Source: an uncultured Trueperaceae bacterium (lineage in GTDB: Bacteria > Deinococcota > Deinococci > Deinococcales > Trueperaceae). Taken from it: 6,720 bases of DNA. Positions within the stretch are counted from its first letter, which is position 1, and every line of letters starts with the position of its first letter. The position numbers and the translations under genes are program-made. Positions 4,843 to 6,720 of the stretch are shown here, piece after piece. The stretch lies in assembly GCA_937911855.1 (NCBI GenBank), contig CALDPK010000132.1, positions 1-6,720 of the forward strand, in the 5' to 3' direction. The notes under the pieces were generated by a model. The model saw nothing but the letters and a program-made list of their open reading frames with translations, did not search any database and was not told where the DNA came from.

Positions 4843-5809
4843 GGCTCACCTCGCGGGCGCGGTCCTGACTGATGAGGGTGCGGAACACGTGACCGAAGTC
4901 GTTGCTCAGGCGGTCCAGACCGCTCAGCTGGGCACCGGCTTCTTCCAGTGCACGGGTCAGGGCGTAAAGCTCGTCGCCGGAACCGAGCGTCACCTTGAAG
5001 GTGCGACCATGGTCACTGAACTCGCTGGCAGGAAACGCGCCGGTCAGGGCTGCCGGATCGGCCACCGGTTCGGCCAGGCTCACCTGGTACGTCAGCGTGT
5101 TGAAAAGCTCCAGCAGGTTGCCGACGTGATCGTCGGTCACCACCCGGCCGCGGTTGATGATTACGACGCGTTCGCACAACTCCTGCACGACGCCCATGTC
5201 GTGGGAGCTGATTATCACGGTGCGGCCCAGCTTCGTGAGTTCCTGCAGCAGGCTCACGACTTCGCTCGAGGCGTCCAGGTCCAGTCCCAGCGTCGGTTCG
5301 TCCAGGAGCACGAGTTCGGAGTCAGCCTGCAGTGCCACCGCGATGGCCAGCTTCTGCTGCATGCCTCGCGACAGGTCGTTCACCTGTTCGCCTGCCTTGT
5401 GCGCCAGGCCGAACCGCTCGAGCAGTTCGAGGGCCCTGGGCCTGGCTTTGCTTGAGGGCACGCCGCGGTTGCCGGCGAAGTACAGCAGGTTCTCGAGTGG
5501 GGTCAGGCGCCAGTAGATGTTGCGGTTGCCTTCCAGCACCGCGCTGATGTAGTTAAGCGCCTTCGAGCGTTCCTGGTGGACGTTGATGCCGTTTACCCTG
5601 ACGCTGCCTGCTTCGGGCACGATGAGCCCGAACAGGCACTTGATGGTCGTGGACTTGCCTGCGCCGTTGGGACCGAGCAGGCCCAGAATCTGGCCTCTGG
5701 GAACGGAGAATGAGATACCGTCTACCGCCCTGAACGGCTCAGAGTCGCCGTTCCTCCGGTACGATTTTTGCAGGTCGTCGATGCTGGCCGCAGGCAGAGC
5801 TTTGTTCAT
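4835..5809 (-). CDS. ABC transporter ATP-binding protein (ABC-2 / DrrA-like exporter)
   Basis: This is the cytoplasmic motor subunit for the adjacent permease. Of its 324 residues the first 230 or so form the nucleotide-binding domain. Walker A is GPNGAGKST (46-54), the signature is LSRGM (146-150), Walker B is LVLLDEP (166-172), followed by the D-loop GLDLD and the switch histidine H203. The remaining 90 residues form an extra C-terminal domain, as in many ABC-2 ATPases. The Q-loop region reads AVLEGNRNIYWRLT (90-103), with glutamate where glutamine is usual; I recall this as a recurring feature of one ABC-2 subfamily. The ATG at 5807-5809 is preceded by GGAGG 11 bases upstream. A 63-base gap separates it from the DUF421 gene, so it may be in that operon or have its own promoter. 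Confidence 0.92.
   Translation of the reverse strand: MNKALPAASIDDLQKSYRRNGDSEPFRAVDGISFSVPRGQILGLLGPNGAGKSTTIKCLFGLIVPEAGSVRVNGINVHQERSKALNYISAVLEGNRNIYWRLTPLENLLYFAGNRGVPSSKARPRALELLERFGLAHKAGEQVNDLSRGMQQKLAIAVALQADSELVLLDEPTLGLDLDASSEVVSLLQELTKLGRTVIISSHDMGVVQELCERVVIINRGRVVTDDHVGNLLELFNTLTYQVSLAEPVADPAALTGAFPASEFSDHGRTFKVTLGSGDELYALTRALEEAGAQLSGLDRLSNDFGHVFRTLISQDRAREVSHA
4849..4852 (-). promoter_or_regulatory. Ribosome binding site of the ABC permease inside the ATPase gene
   Basis: GAGGTGA on the minus strand, within the last codons of the ATPase gene, is an extended match to the anti-Shine-Dalgarno. Its GAGG core lies six bases before the permease ATG. It supports tightly coupled synthesis of the two subunits. 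Confidence 0.6.
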
Positions 5810-5820
5810 GCCGGTTGTAA

Positions 5821-5842
5821 CCTCCCGAGATACAGGAGCTTA
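5821..5842 (-). promoter_or_regulatory. Ribosome binding site and possible -10 box for the ABC ATPase gene
   Basis: GGGAGG on the minus strand (core GGAGG at 5821-5825) is a strong Shine-Dalgarno, although 11 bases from the ATG. TAAGCT (5837-5842), a TANNNT match, lies 11 bases upstream of GGAG. This is the same box and distance as before the secreted-protein gene. No -35 is evident, so a separate promoter is uncertain. Confidence 0.4.
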
Positions 5843-5872
5843 CGTGCCGCGGCTCGTCTTCGTCCTCATGCT

Positions 5873-6337
5873 TTAGGTCGAGTCCGCGCTGTTTCCGGAA
5901 TCTTTGATGATCGAGATCTTCCCGTCTGTTTCCAGGATGCCCCATTTGACCTGTTCGAGTTCCTCAAGCCCGTTGTGCCTTACCGCCGCCAGAATCTCGG
6001 ACGGGGTGACATGTTCCTTGTCCAGGTTCTCGTATATGTAGCGGCCGGACTCCACCAGCAGCGTCGGGCGTCCTTCTACCGCCTTCTCGACCTTCGGCTT
6101 CAGGTACAGCCACTGCGATCCCACGTACACCAGGAGGAACAGGGTCGCTATTCCGGTGAGGCCGTTGATCAGCGAGAAATCCTCGCCCGCGGGCAGCGCA
6201 TGGGCAACGATTTCCGGGATGAGCAGCAGCGTGACCAGGTCAAGCGGCGACATGTCGCTCAGCTCGCGCCGACCTATCACCCGCAGGCCGAACACGACGA
6301 ACAGGTAGATGATCGTGACGCGGATCATGATGTCCAA
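5873..6337 (-). CDS. DUF421 / YetF-family membrane protein
   Basis: This 154-residue protein has the layout of the YetF/YdfR group. Three N-terminal membrane segments (about 4-20, 32-49, 57-75) precede a cytoplasmic alpha/beta domain. Family landmarks are GRRELSDMSPLDLV (22-35) and, in the soluble part, EGRPTLLVESG (88-98), SEILAAVRHNGL (113-124) and the KWGILETDGKISII end (131-144). The family's biochemical role is not established; some members are tied to spore or membrane physiology. I prefer a TTG start at 6335-6337 because GGAGGG (6346-6351) lies eight bases before it. The ATG at 6326-6328 would be 17 bases away. A longer frame reaching 6520 lacks hydrophobic or family-like sequence and overlaps the gene upstream. 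It follows that gene by 16 bases, indicating an operon. Confidence 0.85.
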   Translation of the reverse strand: MDIMIRVTIIYLFVVFGLRVIGRRELSDMSPLDLVTLLLIPEIVAHALPAGEDFSLINGLTGIATLFLLVYVGSQWLYLKPKVEKAVEGRPTLLVESGRYIYENLDKEHVTPSEILAAVRHNGLEELEQVKWGILETDGKISIIKDSGNSADST

Positions 6338-6345
6338 GGGTGGGT

Positions 6346-6351
6346 CCCTCC
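6346..6351 (-). promoter_or_regulatory. Ribosome binding site deciding a TTG start for the DUF421 gene
   Basis: GGAGGG on the minus strand is eight bases from TTG (6335-6337) and 17 from the nearest in-frame ATG (6326-6328). The spacing favours the TTG and adds three residues (MDI) to the protein. Confidence 0.5.
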
Positions 6352-6353
6352 GT

Positions 6354-6719
6354 TCATGGCAGCACCAGTGAGCGCAGCTGAGCGACAACTTCTGTGCCGC
6401 CCGTACTCGCCGTAAACTCGCCGCGATGAATCCAGTACGAATGACTGCGCAGTTCAGCCCGAACCTGCCTGGTCTCGCCGGGGGCCAGGTCACCGAGTGA
6501 GATGACCAGACCGGATGCATCCAGGTACTCCTCAGCGGGCATCAGCGAGACACCCGTGTAGGCGTCCACGAAGGCGCGGTCCAGACTCACGCTCGTATCT
6601 GTCAGCGGTTCGTCGCCGAGATTGGTGACGCTGATGCTGAGCATTCGTGGCTTCAGGTACCGCTGCACGCTCGGGAAGTCGACCTGCAGCCTCAAGTCGT
6701 CCTGTTCGACGTTGATCGT
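6354..6719 (-). CDS. Hypothetical protein with Ig-like C-terminal domain, 5'-partial
   Basis: The frame is open to the right edge, so only the last 121 codons are seen, ending in TGA at 6354-6356. I do not recognise a named family. The sequence looks like an immunoglobulin-like or CARDB-type beta-sandwich: an ISVTNLGDEPLTD strand-turn, a GDLAPGETRQV turn, and alternating strands ending in SLVLP. Domains of this type usually sit outside the cytoplasm at the end of an exported or membrane-anchored protein; here no signal or anchor is visible because the N-terminus is missing. It lies 16 bases upstream of the DUF421 gene and is very likely cotranscribed with it. Confidence 0.65.
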   Translation of the reverse strand, partial: TINVEQDDLRLQVDFPSVQRYLKPRMLSISVTNLGDEPLTDTSVSLDRAFVDAYTGVSLMPAEEYLDASGLVISLGDLAPGETRQVRAELRSHSYWIHRGEFTASTGGTEVVAQLRSLVLP

Positions 6720-6720
6720 C

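Noticed and set aside
4811..5455. Plus-strand frame of 214 codons opposite the ABC ATPase
   Set aside because: It is the complement of a gene with all Walker and signature motifs; its composition (many Gln, His, Val) is typical of an antisense frame.
5768..6415. Plus-strand frame of 215 codons opposite DUF421
   Set aside because: It overlaps DUF421 and the start of the ATPase gene on the other strand and shows no domain or ribosome site.
6338..6520. N-terminal extension of the DUF421 gene upstream to 6520
   Set aside because: The added 61 residues overlap the preceding gene in another frame, are unlike family N-termini, and lack a ribosome site; the start at 6337 has one.
1..6720. CRISPR array, tRNA, insertion sequence or phage genes
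   Set aside because: I found no regularly spaced direct repeats, cloverleaf-like sequences, transposase motifs or phage proteins on either strand.

Overview
The window is high-GC bacterial DNA, densely packed, with one gene cluster in each orientation. The organism cannot be named with certainty. Several signs fit Deinococcota (Deinococcus/Truepera relatives): two divergent genes have a TANNNT -10 box 6-7 bases before the ATG and no Shine-Dalgarno, the arrangement known for leaderless transcripts in Deinococcus. There is also a secreted beta-sandwich protein of a kind I associate with that phylum, and a C-terminal tRNA-nucleotidyltransferase domain that looks Deinococcus/Thermus-like. This assignment is an inference of moderate to low confidence.

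Layout. 1-889 (+): one open reading frame, already open at the left edge, that reads as an in-frame mosaic of four unrelated protein families. These are the catalytic core of 6-phosphogluconate dehydrogenase, a hydantoinase B-like C-terminal stretch, the central/C-terminal part of aerobic coproporphyrinogen oxidase (HemF), and the C-terminal domain of a CCA/poly(A) polymerase-type tRNA nucleotidyltransferase. It is the strangest thing in the window. It is either a genuine mosaic gene (or its remains) or an assembly chimera. 908-1995 (-): a secreted protein of unknown function, translationally coupled (GTGA overlap) to lumazine synthase (ribH). 1996-2110: intergenic, with an imperfect 12-bp inverted repeat. 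2111-3094 (-): galE. 3095-3166: a compact divergent promoter region. 3167-4078 (+): branched-chain aminotransferase (ilvE). It meets the next cluster tail to tail, with both stop codons sharing the palindrome CTAG. 4075-6720 (-): reading leftward, an Ig-like extracytoplasmic protein (5' end outside the window), a DUF421/YetF membrane protein, then the ATPase and permease of an ABC-2 type exporter.

The genes from 908 rightward are mostly ordinary housekeeping and transport: riboflavin synthesis (ribH), UDP-sugar interconversion (galE), branched-chain amino acid transamination (ilvE), and a two-component ABC exporter whose subunits overlap by 8 bases. I see no tRNA, rRNA, CRISPR array, transposase or phage gene. 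No defence or biosynthetic system can be supported; the candidate for something undescribed is the mosaic ORF at the left end.
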